Of a stretch of 64,000 bases of DNA, positions 18,101 to 25,402 are shown piece by piece. Under the pieces are notes generated by a model that saw only the letters and a program-made list of their open reading frames with translations, made no database searches and was not told the DNA's origin. The translations under genes and the position numbers were made by a program. The number at the start of each line of letters is the position of its first letter. Within the stretch, counting starts at the first letter, position 1. This stretch comes from JADLBR01 sp964651705 (GTDB lineage: Bacteria > Verrucomicrobiota > Verrucomicrobiia > JADLBR01), in contig CAZYWZ010000024.1 in assembly GCA_964651705.1 (NCBI GenBank), forward strand, positions 3,855 through 67,854, written 5' to 3'.

Positions 18101-18279
18101 TCCGGAAGACGCTCCAGATTCTCCACGCGTACCCAGGTCGGGCTGGCACCATCAAAGGCCACCTGAACGCGTGTGACGCCGGACGCGGCAATCGGTGCTG
18201 CCGTCGTGATCGTTCCCGTCCGGTCTGGCTGCCCGCAAACTCGAACCCGGAGGCCAGGAGTCACTTCATCGATTCTCAT
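15142..18279 (-). CDS. SNF2-family helicase
   Basis: 1045 residues. It begins with a small beta-rich domain, then the helicase core: ILIADEVGLGKTIEAGLIWT (GLGKT at 132-136), LVVCPPHLREKW, LVIDEAHYMRN, VFLSATPM, LLLSSEVGGEGLDIQFA and IGRLDRIGQA. The order and spacing match RapA/HepA-like SNF2 proteins. The last ~250 residues are helical and charged. It is the first gene of a two-gene - strand operon with the Hsp70/actin-fold ATPase. It probably remodels or translocates on nucleic acid. A palindrome and a candidate promoter lie 80-100 bases upstream of its start (18359-18377). Confidence 0.9.
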   Translation of the reverse strand: MRIDEVTPGLRVRVCGQPDRTGTITTAAPIAASGVTRVQVAFDGASPTWVRVENLERLPEQRDIFAEFAGGLVSRPDALRRNLLHEKLQGRLSTLLYSMEASKTQFLAFQFKPVLKLLDSPTNGILIADEVGLGKTIEAGLIWTELVARTGASRLLVVCPPHLREKWRLELIGRFGVRAQIARNADEVLHELSDASHSPGRCFALIASYQTLRPPRSWEDQEPAERNARSRLAHFLHAAGNGADPLIDLLVIDEAHYMRNPQALTSRLGDLLSPVAAHRVFLSATPMMIRTGNLFTLLRLLDPDTFTDERSFQDILGANEPLVRLRDRILGAGSAPAHAEVLGLIDQALTHPLLTDNNGLRSLRESIGNDASSLERTSGRSQLACQVERVNLLGQLVTRSRKRDVFQNRLVREVDTVRVPMSDVEARFYHSVTELVLRYAEKQGIGAGFLTVMPQRQVSSCMPAALRSWLEGLPLATEEDVAPDLTGDLDEDATQERPLIGFLSAHLGGHFSVTELEESDTKYASLLDTLRRYWASNPENKVVLFAYFKPTLSYLRERLAEDGIPSLLLTGDIGQPKQDVVDAFRENDFPKLLLSSEVGGEGLDIQFASALINYDLPWNPMVVEQRIGRLDRIGQAAERILIFNLIRSGTIDERIYDRLFLRLDMFRRTLGDLEEVIGPIIARLTNDLLVHSLTEVQVEERLQRTEMALANGLADMAKLEEEAAVLAAYGDYIIQQINASHTNNRWVQGRDIEAYVIDCLSLHYPKTRVRGIDPGDRSFEIELDPDAHFDFCQFLEGNRLLDRTHLNTLDPRRIRFDHRMYAGRAGGEEVVHVAHPLVRFVGRVLSDRASVAPVAVTACLPAEVLGGDVPPGTYAFVVQRWTVVGLRASEVLRHVVLDVGGGGLLDADGIAERFVEAVADAGRPWLDVQWEIADLPAVVEQVRRMEMDATNAFFAFVAASEAENRDRAEIQRRAVDRFQARRETVLEEVAARHQAADRESLYRATMGQLRNLRERSDVQRRRIEEKAQVDEDFRTLAIGLVRVDG

Positions 18280-18358
18280 GGCATGCGTATGGCTGCGTCA
18301 CCCTGGGCCATCGAGGCAATTGCCCGAGATCTTCGGACCCCTACGAGTGCATGGTGAT

Positions 18359-18377
18359 CATAGAAAATCATTCTATG
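18359..18377 (-). promoter_or_regulatory. Palindromic operator candidate upstream of SNF2 gene
   Basis: CATAGAA-AATCA-TTCTATG is a perfect 7-base inverted repeat with a 5-base centre. On the - strand, TTGAAA is followed 19 bases later by TATGAT, so the palindrome overlaps a plausible promoter for the SNF2/Hsp70-like operon. No U-run follows on either side, arguing against a terminator. Confidence 0.45.
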
Positions 18378-18424
18378 GCCGTTTCAAGACTTTCGTGAAT
18401 CGGTTTGCAAATGTGATGCCAAGG

Positions 18425-18895
18425 TCACCTGGGACTGACGTCGGTTCCCGACCCTGCCAAGATTACCTCGGGCCCCACGAGGATTATGTCCTCCGGCGGT
18501 TGTGCGCCGGACCGGTGATGCAGCGGAACTTCGATAGCGATTACCAGGGTCGAGTCGCAGGTGATGAGGTCGTCGGGCGAGGAACCATCCCCGATTCCGC
18601 CAAAGAAATTGCGGATTGCTTCATCCGCGGCGATCTCCGTGTGGCTGGCGGTCGCGCTGACATCGACCTTAAGCCGGTAGCGCACGATCAGGCGAGTGCC
18701 ATCGACGTCCGGCTTGCGGGCCACAATTTCGGGATGCGCGAGGATTTCGCGGATGGTGGCGGACCCGGATGCGGCGGACGGAACGAGGGCGTCGCACAGT
18801 GCCTCGTCGAGCCCAGTTCGGGCCCATCCGGTGAGGCGTTGGATCAGGACGGCTTCTTCGCCCGATTCGGCGGCGGGGGTCGGATTGATGTCCAT
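18425..18895 (-). CDS. Hypothetical protein, 156 aa
   Basis: 156 residues from ATG 18895. A longer in-frame reading upstream runs through the neighbouring protease gene in the wrong frame and is rejected. The N-terminus is short and helical (LIQRLTGWARTGLDEALCDA), then alternating strands (TRLIVRYRLKVDVSATAS, LVIAIEVPLHH, DIILVGPEVILAG). A beta-rich single domain is likely. No known motif is recognised. A perfect TATAAT box ends 6 bases before the start. It lies downstream of, and in the same direction as, the SprT-like gene, but probably has its own promoter. Confidence 0.6.
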   Translation of the reverse strand: MDINPTPAAESGEEAVLIQRLTGWARTGLDEALCDALVPSAASGSATIREILAHPEIVARKPDVDGTRLIVRYRLKVDVSATASHTEIAADEAIRNFFGGIGDGSSPDDLITCDSTLVIAIEVPLHHRSGAQPPEDIILVGPEVILAGSGTDVSPR

Positions 18896-18901
18896 GTCGG
18901 C

Positions 18902-18907
18902 ATTATA
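18902..18907 (-). promoter_or_regulatory. TATAAT -10 box 6 nt before the 18895 start
   Basis: On the - strand the sequence TGTTATAATG-CCGAC-ATG places a consensus -10 hexamer so close to the start codon that the transcript would begin at or next to the ATG (leaderless). It belongs to the same TAnnnT-plus-5/6-nt pattern seen at 45331, 48561, 48625, 52887 and 62531. Confidence 0.45.
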
Positions 18908-18987
18908 ACAGGAGGGGGGTGACACCGGTAGTCCCATGGGGTCTGAGAAACAAGAATGAACCCGTGGCGTCCCGTCGACAACGCTTC

Positions 18988-19797
18988 TCAAGCGGGGTCT
19001 CTGGGGCGCAGCGCCGCCAGCGGAACGTAGTATTTCAGGTAGCGCTTCCCATCGCTGTACGGCTGGCCATCGGGTGATTCGACCAGGACTGTGGCGCGGG
19101 TGGTGATCCGGTTGACGATGCCATCGAGGGTCTGGCCATCGAACTCGAACTGGACGCGCGATCCGGGGCGGATGTTCAACACGCGCGCGGCGCGCTCGCG
19201 GCGCGTGACCATCTGGTGCTTGGTGGCGGTATGCCCAAAGTGAAGGTTGACGATCCCGAAGAACCTCGGCGCCGAGCAATCGCTCTCGCCCCAGAGGAGG
19301 AACTCGATCAGGTGCGCCATCTCGTGCTCCATGATGCGCATCAGGCAATCGAGCCGATTGTGGCATGGCAGGCCGTTGACGACCACGTCGCGCGCCACGT
19401 CGCCATGAAAGTTCTCGAACATCACGTGGGTGGAGATCGCGATCTCGTAGTGCTCCACACCGTCCTTCCGCCAATGGGCGCATCGCCCGCCCGCGGCCGT
19501 CATCCGGCGCGCCAGGCGGAAGCCCAGAAGCGCCCCGCGTTCGGCGATGGTGCGACGGCAGAGCCCTTCGAAGAAGGCCCCGTCGAGCAGGTCGAATAGG
19601 ACCCGCACGTCGGTGGTGCTGATGCGCTCGATATGCTCGCGGATGATGTGCGTCGATTCCTTGAACAGGCGCCCCCGCACCTGCGCTAGCCGGGACGCGC
19701 GGTCCTCGGGACCCGGACCGGCCCCCAGCGCCGCCCGGCCCAATGCCACCGCTGCGGCCGCATCCGCGCCAGATTCCGCCGCATCGGGCAACGCCAT
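18988..19797 (-). CDS. SprT-like zinc metalloprotease
   Basis: 269 residues. The catalytic motif MRIMEHEMAHLIEFLLWGE supplies HExxH, and downstream FGHTATKH supplies a further His candidate, as in SprT/Spartan-type proteases. The segment STHVMFENFHGDVAR before it resembles the SprT strand region. The C-terminal part (VLNIRPGSRVQFEFDGQTLD) is beta-rich, and no zinc-ribbon cysteines are visible. Family members cut proteins crosslinked to DNA or act in phage defence contexts. A TAACGT box lies 8 bases upstream of the start, a weak promoter candidate. Confidence 0.75.
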   Translation of the reverse strand: MALPDAAESGADAAAAVALGRAALGAGPGPEDRASRLAQVRGRLFKESTHIIREHIERISTTDVRVLFDLLDGAFFEGLCRRTIAERGALLGFRLARRMTAAGGRCAHWRKDGVEHYEIAISTHVMFENFHGDVARDVVVNGLPCHNRLDCLMRIMEHEMAHLIEFLLWGESDCSAPRFFGIVNLHFGHTATKHQMVTRRERAARVLNIRPGSRVQFEFDGQTLDGIVNRITTRATVLVESPDGQPYSDGKRYLKYYVPLAALRPRDPA

Positions 19798-19865
19798 GCC
19801 GCCGGACGTTATCCGCCCACCCCCGCGGCGTGAAGCAAAACACCGGGGCGCAGATCAAAGAAGAT

Positions 19866-20321
19866 GTGCCCGACCCCGCGAGCCGGGCCAATGAACCCAT
19901 TCGGCACCATCCCCTGCATGACAGGATCGACGCGATGATAGAGGGGGGCGCCCCCGTCGCGGATATCGGTGCCCTCGTCGCGGCCCATGACGAAGCACTG
20001 TCCCTTGACGCACAGCCCCCAACGCCCCCTGCCGCCACTGCGCCGCTGGCGGCGGATCACACCGATCCGGCGAGGCTCGCGCGAGGCGACGAGCAGTCCT
20101 TCAGCAGCCCGGATGACTTCGTGTACCGGCCCTTCGCCTGTGTGCTCAAACACAAGGCCCACATGCTACCCGGATCCCTCGTCCAGAATCAGATCGCGTC
20201 GGAGGGCCACCTACACGGCAACCTCACGCATCGGGTGGCAGGGATACTTGTTCGCCCAAGCAGCGTGTCGGACTTCGCCACGTCCGGCAGGCTGCTGGGG
20301 CGACATCAGTCCACTTTCTGA
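19866..20321 (+). CDS. Doubtful ORF in the 19.8-20.3 kb gap
   Basis: Between the SprT-like gene and the membrane protein gene there are about 500 bases without an obvious gene. The + strand gives 151 residues from GTG 19866 with protein-like composition (DRIDAMIEGGAPVADIGALV). The - strand gives a competing 117-residue frame from 20162 to 19809. Neither has a clear ribosome-binding site or a family match. The + strand reading has a more natural acidic/alanine composition but runs head-on into the gene ending at 20306. At most one of the two is real; a decayed gene is also possible. Confidence 0.25.
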   Translation: MPDPASRANEPIRHHPLHDRIDAMIEGGAPVADIGALVAAHDEALSLDAQPPTPPAATAPLAADHTDPARLARGDEQSFSSPDDFVYRPFACVLKHKAHMLPGSLVQNQIASEGHLHGNLTHRVAGILVRPSSVSDFATSGRLLGRHQSTF

Positions 20322-21415
20322 ATCCACATCGTGCCCTCGCTCCCGCTCGATATCTGGCGCGCCCGAATTGCCTCCCCGTGCCCAACATGCATCCGAAGTC
20401 TTCTTCCCGGCTGAAGGATCACCGGAGCGCGCGGGGGAATGCCAACTTCGATGGTCCTGTCACACCAGATGAACGCGACGTGAGGCAGGCCCAATCGCGT
20501 CGGCATGACTCGCCACCCGTCTTTGCGCAGCGGGAAGGCTACGGCTCGCGATGGCTGAGCTTCCCCCGTCAGGCCGGGGGCCGACGGAAAGCGCGGCGGA
20601 GGAAAACTATCACCGCCGACGCCCGCGGTGTCGCCAACCGGGGCACCCTCGTTTCTGAAAAGAATCGATGGCGCCACATGCGACTGGAGCGGCGCTGCGG
20701 CGGCGGCCTGCTTTCTGGCCCTTTCGGCGGCACTCTTTGCCTCGATGTCTTTCAACCTTTGCTGGATCTCGCTAAGGTCCTTTTGGAGCTTCGCCCGCTG
20801 CGCTTGGTAGATCCGCCAGTCACCGGGTTGGACCGGGCGGACAACGTTGCCGAATGGATCGAACTTCACACCGGGCTGATACCGGTAGAAGAGTGCGAGC
20901 GCCCCATTCCTCTCTGCGACGCACAGCAACGGCGTGCCGTCGGATTTGAACCACGGCACCCGCTCGGGATCGACGCGTTGCAGGACCCTGGGGATGCCGT
21001 TGAACCCAAGATCCCAATCGAAGGTGAAACAAAACGCGATCACCCAATAGAGGCTCAAGAGGCCGAATATCGGCAACAGCGGACGGAGTATCCAACGTCC
21101 CGCGGCCCCAAAGGAATACCGCCAGCACACAAGGATCAGCCACAGGCCCGCCCAGCCGATTGCGGCGGACAAGTGCGGGTCCATGTCCCCAAGCCTGGCC
21201 AGATAGTCGAGCTTTGAGTGATACTGCCCCAGCGCCCACCGTCGCGCCAGTTCGAGCAATCCGACGCCCAGCAAGAGGAGTCCAACCGCAGTCAGGATCA
21301 GCCGCGGCAGCAATTTGGCGAGGAACGCATGCGTGGCCCTCGATGCCGCGGCAATCGCCTCGCCCGAATCCTTCACGGCATTCGCCAGATGCGACTCGAG
21401 TCCGCCCTGTTTCAT
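20306..21415 (-). CDS. Membrane protein with coiled coil, unknown function
   Basis: 369 residues from ATG 21415, which has a strong ribosome-binding site (GGGAGGTG) and overlaps the previous stop by ATGA. Three hydrophobic segments are visible in the first 140 residues: LPRLILTAVGLLLLGVGLLE, AAIGWAGLWLILVCW and LLPIFGLLSLYWVIAFCFTF. A helical coiled-coil stretch follows (QRAKLQKDLSEIQQRLKDIE), then a proline-rich, probably extracytoplasmic C-terminus. Translationally coupled to a 65-residue single-pass membrane protein. No family recognised; a membrane effector or envelope protein is possible. Confidence 0.75.
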   Translation of the reverse strand: MKQGGLESHLANAVKDSGEAIAAASRATHAFLAKLLPRLILTAVGLLLLGVGLLELARRWALGQYHSKLDYLARLGDMDPHLSAAIGWAGLWLILVCWRYSFGAAGRWILRPLLPIFGLLSLYWVIAFCFTFDWDLGFNGIPRVLQRVDPERVPWFKSDGTPLLCVAERNGALALFYRYQPGVKFDPFGNVVRPVQPGDWRIYQAQRAKLQKDLSEIQQRLKDIEAKSAAERARKQAAAAAPLQSHVAPSILFRNEGAPVGDTAGVGGDSFPPPRFPSAPGLTGEAQPSRAVAFPLRKDGWRVMPTRLGLPHVAFIWCDRTIEVGIPPRAPVILQPGRRLRMHVGHGEAIRARQISSGSEGTMWIQKVD

Positions 21416-21609
21416 ACGACACCTCCCGCACTGATGCGTCGCGGTCGCCTTGCGGTCCGGTGTCCCGCTTCCGCCAATAAGCAGCATATGCCCAGGAGCA
21501 CGAAGACCAGGCCGACGGCCTGCCAGAACCGCCGAATCCATGACTTCCACCACGACACGCTCATACGCCGCATAGCGCCGAGGGGTGACGTTTTCCGAAA
21601 GTTTCGCAT
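21412..21609 (-). CDS. Small single-pass membrane protein, 65 aa
   Basis: 65 residues from ATG 21609, ending in an ATGA overlap with the 369-residue membrane protein. One hydrophobic helix is clear (FWQAVGLVFVLLGICCLLAE), flanked by basic residues on both sides. A longer in-frame N-terminus to 21747 exists but would collide with the divergent gene at 21687. Probably the partner of the downstream membrane protein. Function unknown. Confidence 0.6.
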   Translation of the reverse strand: MRNFRKTSPLGAMRRMSVSWWKSWIRRFWQAVGLVFVLLGICCLLAEAGHRTARRPRRISAGGVV

Positions 21610-21686
21610 CCGCCCGACTCCGCCATCGTGATTTCTCCCATTGACTCCACGGAGCGACTCGCCACGATGACCACCGCTTGGCCGAT

Positions 21687-22589
21687 ATGAGACGGAAGGA
21701 CACGAGCGGGGCGGGGTACCGGCCCTGGAGGGGGAACCACGAGACATGCCTCAAGGACTGGATCGATTGGCTGCAGCTTTGCTCGCTCGAACGGTGTTCC
21801 GAATCGACCCGGAAGGTGATCGGCGCGCTGTGCCAGAAGCGCCTCCGGGGAAATATTGGCCAGTGGTTGCAAAAGTTCTGTCTGGATCGCGTTCCAGGAG
21901 ATCTCTGGGAGCATCTCGAAGATCCCGTCCGGTGCGGCTTCGAAATGGAGCACCATTTCAAGCACGGGAAGGTGCGCGAGGGGAAGAGCTATAAAGAAGG
22001 TCTTAAGCTGAAGATCGCCAAGGCTGGTTGCAGGGCGCTCCCGGCGGCAGAGGGATACGTTTCCCAGACGATCAAGACGACTGTCGCCCAGAAGCTCGTG
22101 GAGCGATTCGCCACGCAACTCCCGGGGACCATCAGCCTTGACGACGCCAGCGCGCCATCCGCCGGGGGAGAGTCTGGCGGAGCGAGGCGCCCTCTGGACG
22201 CGCTGATCGAGGAGGCGCGGAACCTTTTGGCCGATCACGAGGCCGATTCGCCGGACGGCGACCGTGACATCGGGGTCCTGGGGGGCGACATGGCCCGAGC
22301 CCTGTTCGTGACGATGGATGCCCGCCAACGCTTGGCCGCATGGGGTGCCATGGCGGGTCGCAGTGTCGCCGATCCCGAGATTATTCGCGCGGCGGGGGTG
22401 GGTCGTGATGCGATCCATCGGGCCAGGAAAGATCTCGGCCAAGAGATCGCCCAGAGGATCGAGCGGGACTTTTCGCACGAATCACCCGATGCCGTGGCGT
22501 TGCTGAAGGAGTCGATCTGTTCTGCCCTCGTGCCATTACTGGACGAGTGGCGGAATTCGGATACCGGCGTCACGGGCAACTCTACTTGA
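21687..22589 (+). CDS. Sigma-factor-like protein heading the type III CRISPR locus
   Basis: 300 residues from ATG 21687 (a TTG at 21678 is an alternative). The middle section (VPGDLWEHLEDPVRCGFEMEHHF followed by KSYKEGLKLKIAKA) looks like a helical core-binding region. The C-terminal part (MDARQRLAAWGAMAGRSVAD, then IIRAAGVGRDAIHRARKDLG) has the shape of a sigma-70 region-4 helix-turn-helix. This assignment is by eye and not certain. Type III loci with a dedicated sigma factor and anti-sigma partner are known (CalpS/CalpT). Here the gene is followed 13 bases later by an unknown 366-aa protein and then a CARF-like protein, so a signal-controlled transcription arm is plausible. Confidence 0.6.
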   Translation: MRRKDTSGAGYRPWRGNHETCLKDWIDWLQLCSLERCSESTRKVIGALCQKRLRGNIGQWLQKFCLDRVPGDLWEHLEDPVRCGFEMEHHFKHGKVREGKSYKEGLKLKIAKAGCRALPAAEGYVSQTIKTTVAQKLVERFATQLPGTISLDDASAPSAGGESGGARRPLDALIEEARNLLADHEADSPDGDRDIGVLGGDMARALFVTMDARQRLAAWGAMAGRSVADPEIIRAAGVGRDAIHRARKDLGQEIAQRIERDFSHESPDAVALLKESICSALVPLLDEWRNSDTGVTGNST

Positions 22590-22602
22590 CGGAGACCAAG
22601 AC

Positions 22603-23703
22603 GTGCCGCGCTTGCCCCAAGTGAGAAGGATCGAGCCCGAAGGCGAGCAGGTAATTCGCCTCGCCCGCTGGCTCTGCTATTGGAAAGCGGCCCAGATTCC
22701 GCCCGACGAATGCTCGGCAGCGCAGGGTGATGGGGATGAAGCCGTGGAGATCCCTGACCTCCCTAGACCGGCGCCGTTCGATTCGGAGCCTGCTGCCGAA
22801 CAGATCCGCCTCATGGCTCCGACGCTCCTGGGGCAGGACGCGCGCGATCTCTACGTCCTGGTCATTGGCGTCGAGGCGTCGGGAGAGTGGCGCGTGGTCC
22901 CGTTTGGACCGTTCCCCGAACCCGCCACTCCCGACGAGATCTCGACCGGACGCCGCGAGCCGGGGTTGCGGGTCCTGTGCGTGTGGAATGCCCGGACGCT
23001 CTCGGCTTCGGTCATTGCCCAGAGTTGGGTCGCCGATGACGCGACGGCGAAAGAGATGGACGTAGTGCGAGACGTGCTTTCTGCGCGGACTGACGGGCGC
23101 CCGATCCCATCCTCGATGAAAGACCGGACCGGGCCGCCCATTCTGAGGATCGACGATCCCCGGTGGGACTATCTGGCTCAAGAGGGCGCGTTGATGGACG
23201 GTCTGGCGACTCCAGAGACCCGATCCGAGCGGGCTCCAGATCCCTGGATGGCCAATGTGGGCCGACGGATCGATCTGACAGCCGCCGCAAGGGATCGCGT
23301 GCTCGACTGTAGCGATGTCGCGCTGCAGGCGGGGGTGGCCTCGTCCAGCCGGGTCGTGGTGATCGACATCTCCCGCGGCGACCCAGTGCCCGCGATCAGC
23401 CGGGGCGAACTGCCCCCGCTGTGTGCGAAACAGCCGACGGATCACCCGAGGGCGGTCGTCGTGTTTCCCCCTCAGCCCGCCGCCGGGCGGCCCGATGTCG
23501 CCTTCGCCCAGTGGCGTATCGAGGGACGGCCAGACCGGTTGGCCGACGGACGATTCCTGGTGTTCTCCGCGAAGTCGGGAAGGATTCTTGGCGCCGGGAG
23601 TTTCTCTCCAGATGGGAGCGTCGCGACGCTGGAAAGCGGTCCCCCGGCCCCTTTCCACGCCGAGAGGGTCGATGATCTAGTCCTGCTTGCTCGCCCGAAA
23701 TGA
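22603..23703 (+). CDS. Unknown protein, candidate partner of the sigma-like protein
   Basis: 366 residues from GTG 22603, with GGAG eight bases upstream. The N-terminus (QVIRLARWLCYWKAAQIPPD) is helical. A central block reads WRVVPFGPFPEPATPDEIST followed by LRVLCVWNARTLSASVIAQS, a conserved-looking Phe/Pro and Trp-Asn pattern. The C-terminal half is beta-rich, including FLVFSAKSGRILGAGSFS. No enzymatic motif is visible. It overlaps the CARF-like gene by 4 bases, and its position directly after the sigma-like gene makes an anti-sigma or adaptor role a reasonable guess; I do not recognise the family. Confidence 0.65.
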   Translation: MPRLPQVRRIEPEGEQVIRLARWLCYWKAAQIPPDECSAAQGDGDEAVEIPDLPRPAPFDSEPAAEQIRLMAPTLLGQDARDLYVLVIGVEASGEWRVVPFGPFPEPATPDEISTGRREPGLRVLCVWNARTLSASVIAQSWVADDATAKEMDVVRDVLSARTDGRPIPSSMKDRTGPPILRIDDPRWDYLAQEGALMDGLATPETRSERAPDPWMANVGRRIDLTAAARDRVLDCSDVALQAGVASSSRVVVIDISRGDPVPAISRGELPPLCAKQPTDHPRAVVVFPPQPAAGRPDVAFAQWRIEGRPDRLADGRFLVFSAKSGRILGAGSFSPDGSVATLESGPPAPFHAERVDDLVLLARPK

Positions 23704-25007
23704 AGGCATCGATCTGGGAGGCGGGATGGGTGGGGACGCTTCCAACGCCCGCGCAACTCCGACACGCGGCATTCCTGCGCTTTGGGGCGGAGGTGATACC
23801 ATCCGCCCCTCGCGCCCCACTGGATGGCATCGGCGACGGGCTTCGCGGCGAATGGCTGCGCGCTGCCGCTGAGGAATGGATGGCCGCGGTCAACGGGGGC
23901 GCGGTTACGCAGAAGGAGGTACCGGATTGGCTGCTTGACGTCTCCCCTCTGGATGACGGCATCCCCCTGAAGCAGCGGCTCGGTACGGTCGGTTCGTTGG
24001 CCTGCTTCCCGCTGGATGGGTCGGGCCACCGCCGAGGGCAGCCGGCCGTGGGACACCTCTGGCGATTCGATGGCAATTCCTGCGATCACCTGCTCTGCTC
24101 GCTGCCGGGCGAGCCGTTATCGGGAGACTCACTTGGGCTCGCGTCGGCGCTGGCGGCAAAAGCGACCCACCCGTGCGCAACAAACGCGATTCGCCGGGCG
24201 CTTGCACGGGATTGGATGATCTCGGGCGAGGTGATTCAAGAAACCGGGGCCGTCTCCTGGGTCGCATTGGGTAACAAGCTCGACATCGAGCACCTCTTGG
24301 CGGGCGGCACGAGGCGCACGTGGTTGCTTCCCGGGGGTGTCCGCGGGCGCATCCCCGTGGATTTCCCGGCCCCGATCCGGTTCGTCTCGACCGTGCAGGC
24401 CGCCTGGGAGGCCGTTTCAGGATCGGGGATCGTGGATGGTGGCGCGCTGGATTGGCCGGAGGCGCCCGCGATGCACAGTTTTGTCAGCGGCGCGGTCGAG
24501 CCAGTCATCGCCCTCGCCCTGGCCGCGCGTCCGAGCAAGATCGTGCTTTGGCACACCGACAACAGATCCCTCTCCCAAATTCCCGCGGGCACCATTCGCG
24601 ATGTGCTCGAGCGCAAAGGCATCGCCATCGGTAGAATCCTCACGAGACCGATCGACTCCGGCGACGTGTCGCGCATCGAGATAACCCTGCGCGAGGGCCT
24701 CGCGGAGGATCTAAGGAACGGGTCCCCGGTCCTCTTCAACGGGACGCAGGGCAACCGATGGATGGCCATCGCGCTCAACAACCTCGCGCGGCTCCACGAG
24801 AACCTGTGGTTTGTGTATCGTGATCTCGATGCGGCAGAGTGGCAGTTCAATGTTCTGGTCCACGACGGCGCCCCCCCCTCCGCATACGTGCTCAGCGCGT
24901 CGTCACCTCCCGGCGGCGTCAAGGCGGACGCGCTGTTCCGCAAACCGGCCGCGAGGGCGCCCGAAAATTCGGAAAGTATGCTCGCCCGCCTCTTTGAGGA
25001 GACATGA
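23700..25007 (+). CDS. CARF-like protein (DUF1887/Card1-type sensor fold)
   Basis: 435 residues. The second half carries a Rossmann-like pattern typical of the Card1/DUF1887 class of CARF domains: VEPVIALALAARPSKIVLWH (early strand and helix), DVLERKGIAIGRIL, then VLFNGTQGNRWMAIALNNLA in place of the usual N-x-TGG-x-K-x-M loop, and LWFVYRDLD. The first 200 residues have no match I recognise and contain no PD-(D/E)xK, HEPN or RelE signature. It could therefore be a sensor without its own nuclease, relaying cyclic oligoadenylate to the two upstream proteins. It overlaps both neighbours by 4 bases. Confidence 0.7.
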   Translation: MKASIWEAGWVGTLPTPAQLRHAAFLRFGAEVIPSAPRAPLDGIGDGLRGEWLRAAAEEWMAAVNGGAVTQKEVPDWLLDVSPLDDGIPLKQRLGTVGSLACFPLDGSGHRRGQPAVGHLWRFDGNSCDHLLCSLPGEPLSGDSLGLASALAAKATHPCATNAIRRALARDWMISGEVIQETGAVSWVALGNKLDIEHLLAGGTRRTWLLPGGVRGRIPVDFPAPIRFVSTVQAAWEAVSGSGIVDGGALDWPEAPAMHSFVSGAVEPVIALALAARPSKIVLWHTDNRSLSQIPAGTIRDVLERKGIAIGRILTRPIDSGDVSRIEITLREGLAEDLRNGSPVLFNGTQGNRWMAIALNNLARLHENLWFVYRDLDAAEWQFNVLVHDGAPPSAYVLSASSPPGGVKADALFRKPAARAPENSESMLARLFEET

Positions 25008-25402
25008 TGGAATCCATACCCAGGCCAGATCGACCGGTCCTGATCGGGAACAGCTTCCCGATGTCACTGATTCGACGGCCGGTGCGCATCGAACCCAGGC
25101 CGATCCAAGAGCTGATCGCCCTGATCCACCAACGAGGGCTGGCATCCTTCTGGGGGCACGAGAACACCGTCGCCGCCGCCTCAACAATCCTGTGCGCCGA
25201 TCTCCGCCCAAAGGCGGTGCGACCCGCGCTGGCATTGAGCGATGATGGGTCGCCTGTCTTCGTGGGGACAACGTTTAACGAGTGCTGGATTCTCTCGCCG
25301 GACTATGCTCCGAATTTCCGTCCGGAAATCGGCATCGAGGTGAGTCCGGATGAGATTTTGGATTGGCAGGCGCTGAGAATCCGATGGGAGGTTCAGAGAT
25401 GA
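25004..25402 (+). CDS. crn2: DUF1874-type ring nuclease (Crn2/AcrIII-1 family)
   Basis: 132 residues. The opening VLIGNSFPMSLI, the active-site region FWGHENTVAAASTI (conserved His after Trp-Gly) and the closing DEILDWQALRIRWEV align by eye with the DUF1874 fold of viral AcrIII-1 and bacterial Crn2. These enzymes rapidly degrade cyclic tetra-adenylate. Placement between a CARF-like gene and cas10, overlapping both by 4 bases, identifies it as a host off-switch for the type III signal, not a prophage anti-CRISPR. The strict cA4 specificity of the family implies that cA4 is the messenger in this locus. Confidence 0.75.
   Translation: MMESIPRPDRPVLIGNSFPMSLIRRPVRIEPRPIQELIALIHQRGLASFWGHENTVAAASTILCADLRPKAVRPALALSDDGSPVFVGTTFNECWILSPDYAPNFRPEIGIEVSPDEILDWQALRIRWEVQR

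Noticed and set aside
25004..25402. DUF1874 protein as a viral anti-CRISPR (AcrIII-1)
   Set aside because: It is embedded by 4-base overlaps on both sides in the cas operon, so a host ring nuclease (Crn2) is the better reading.
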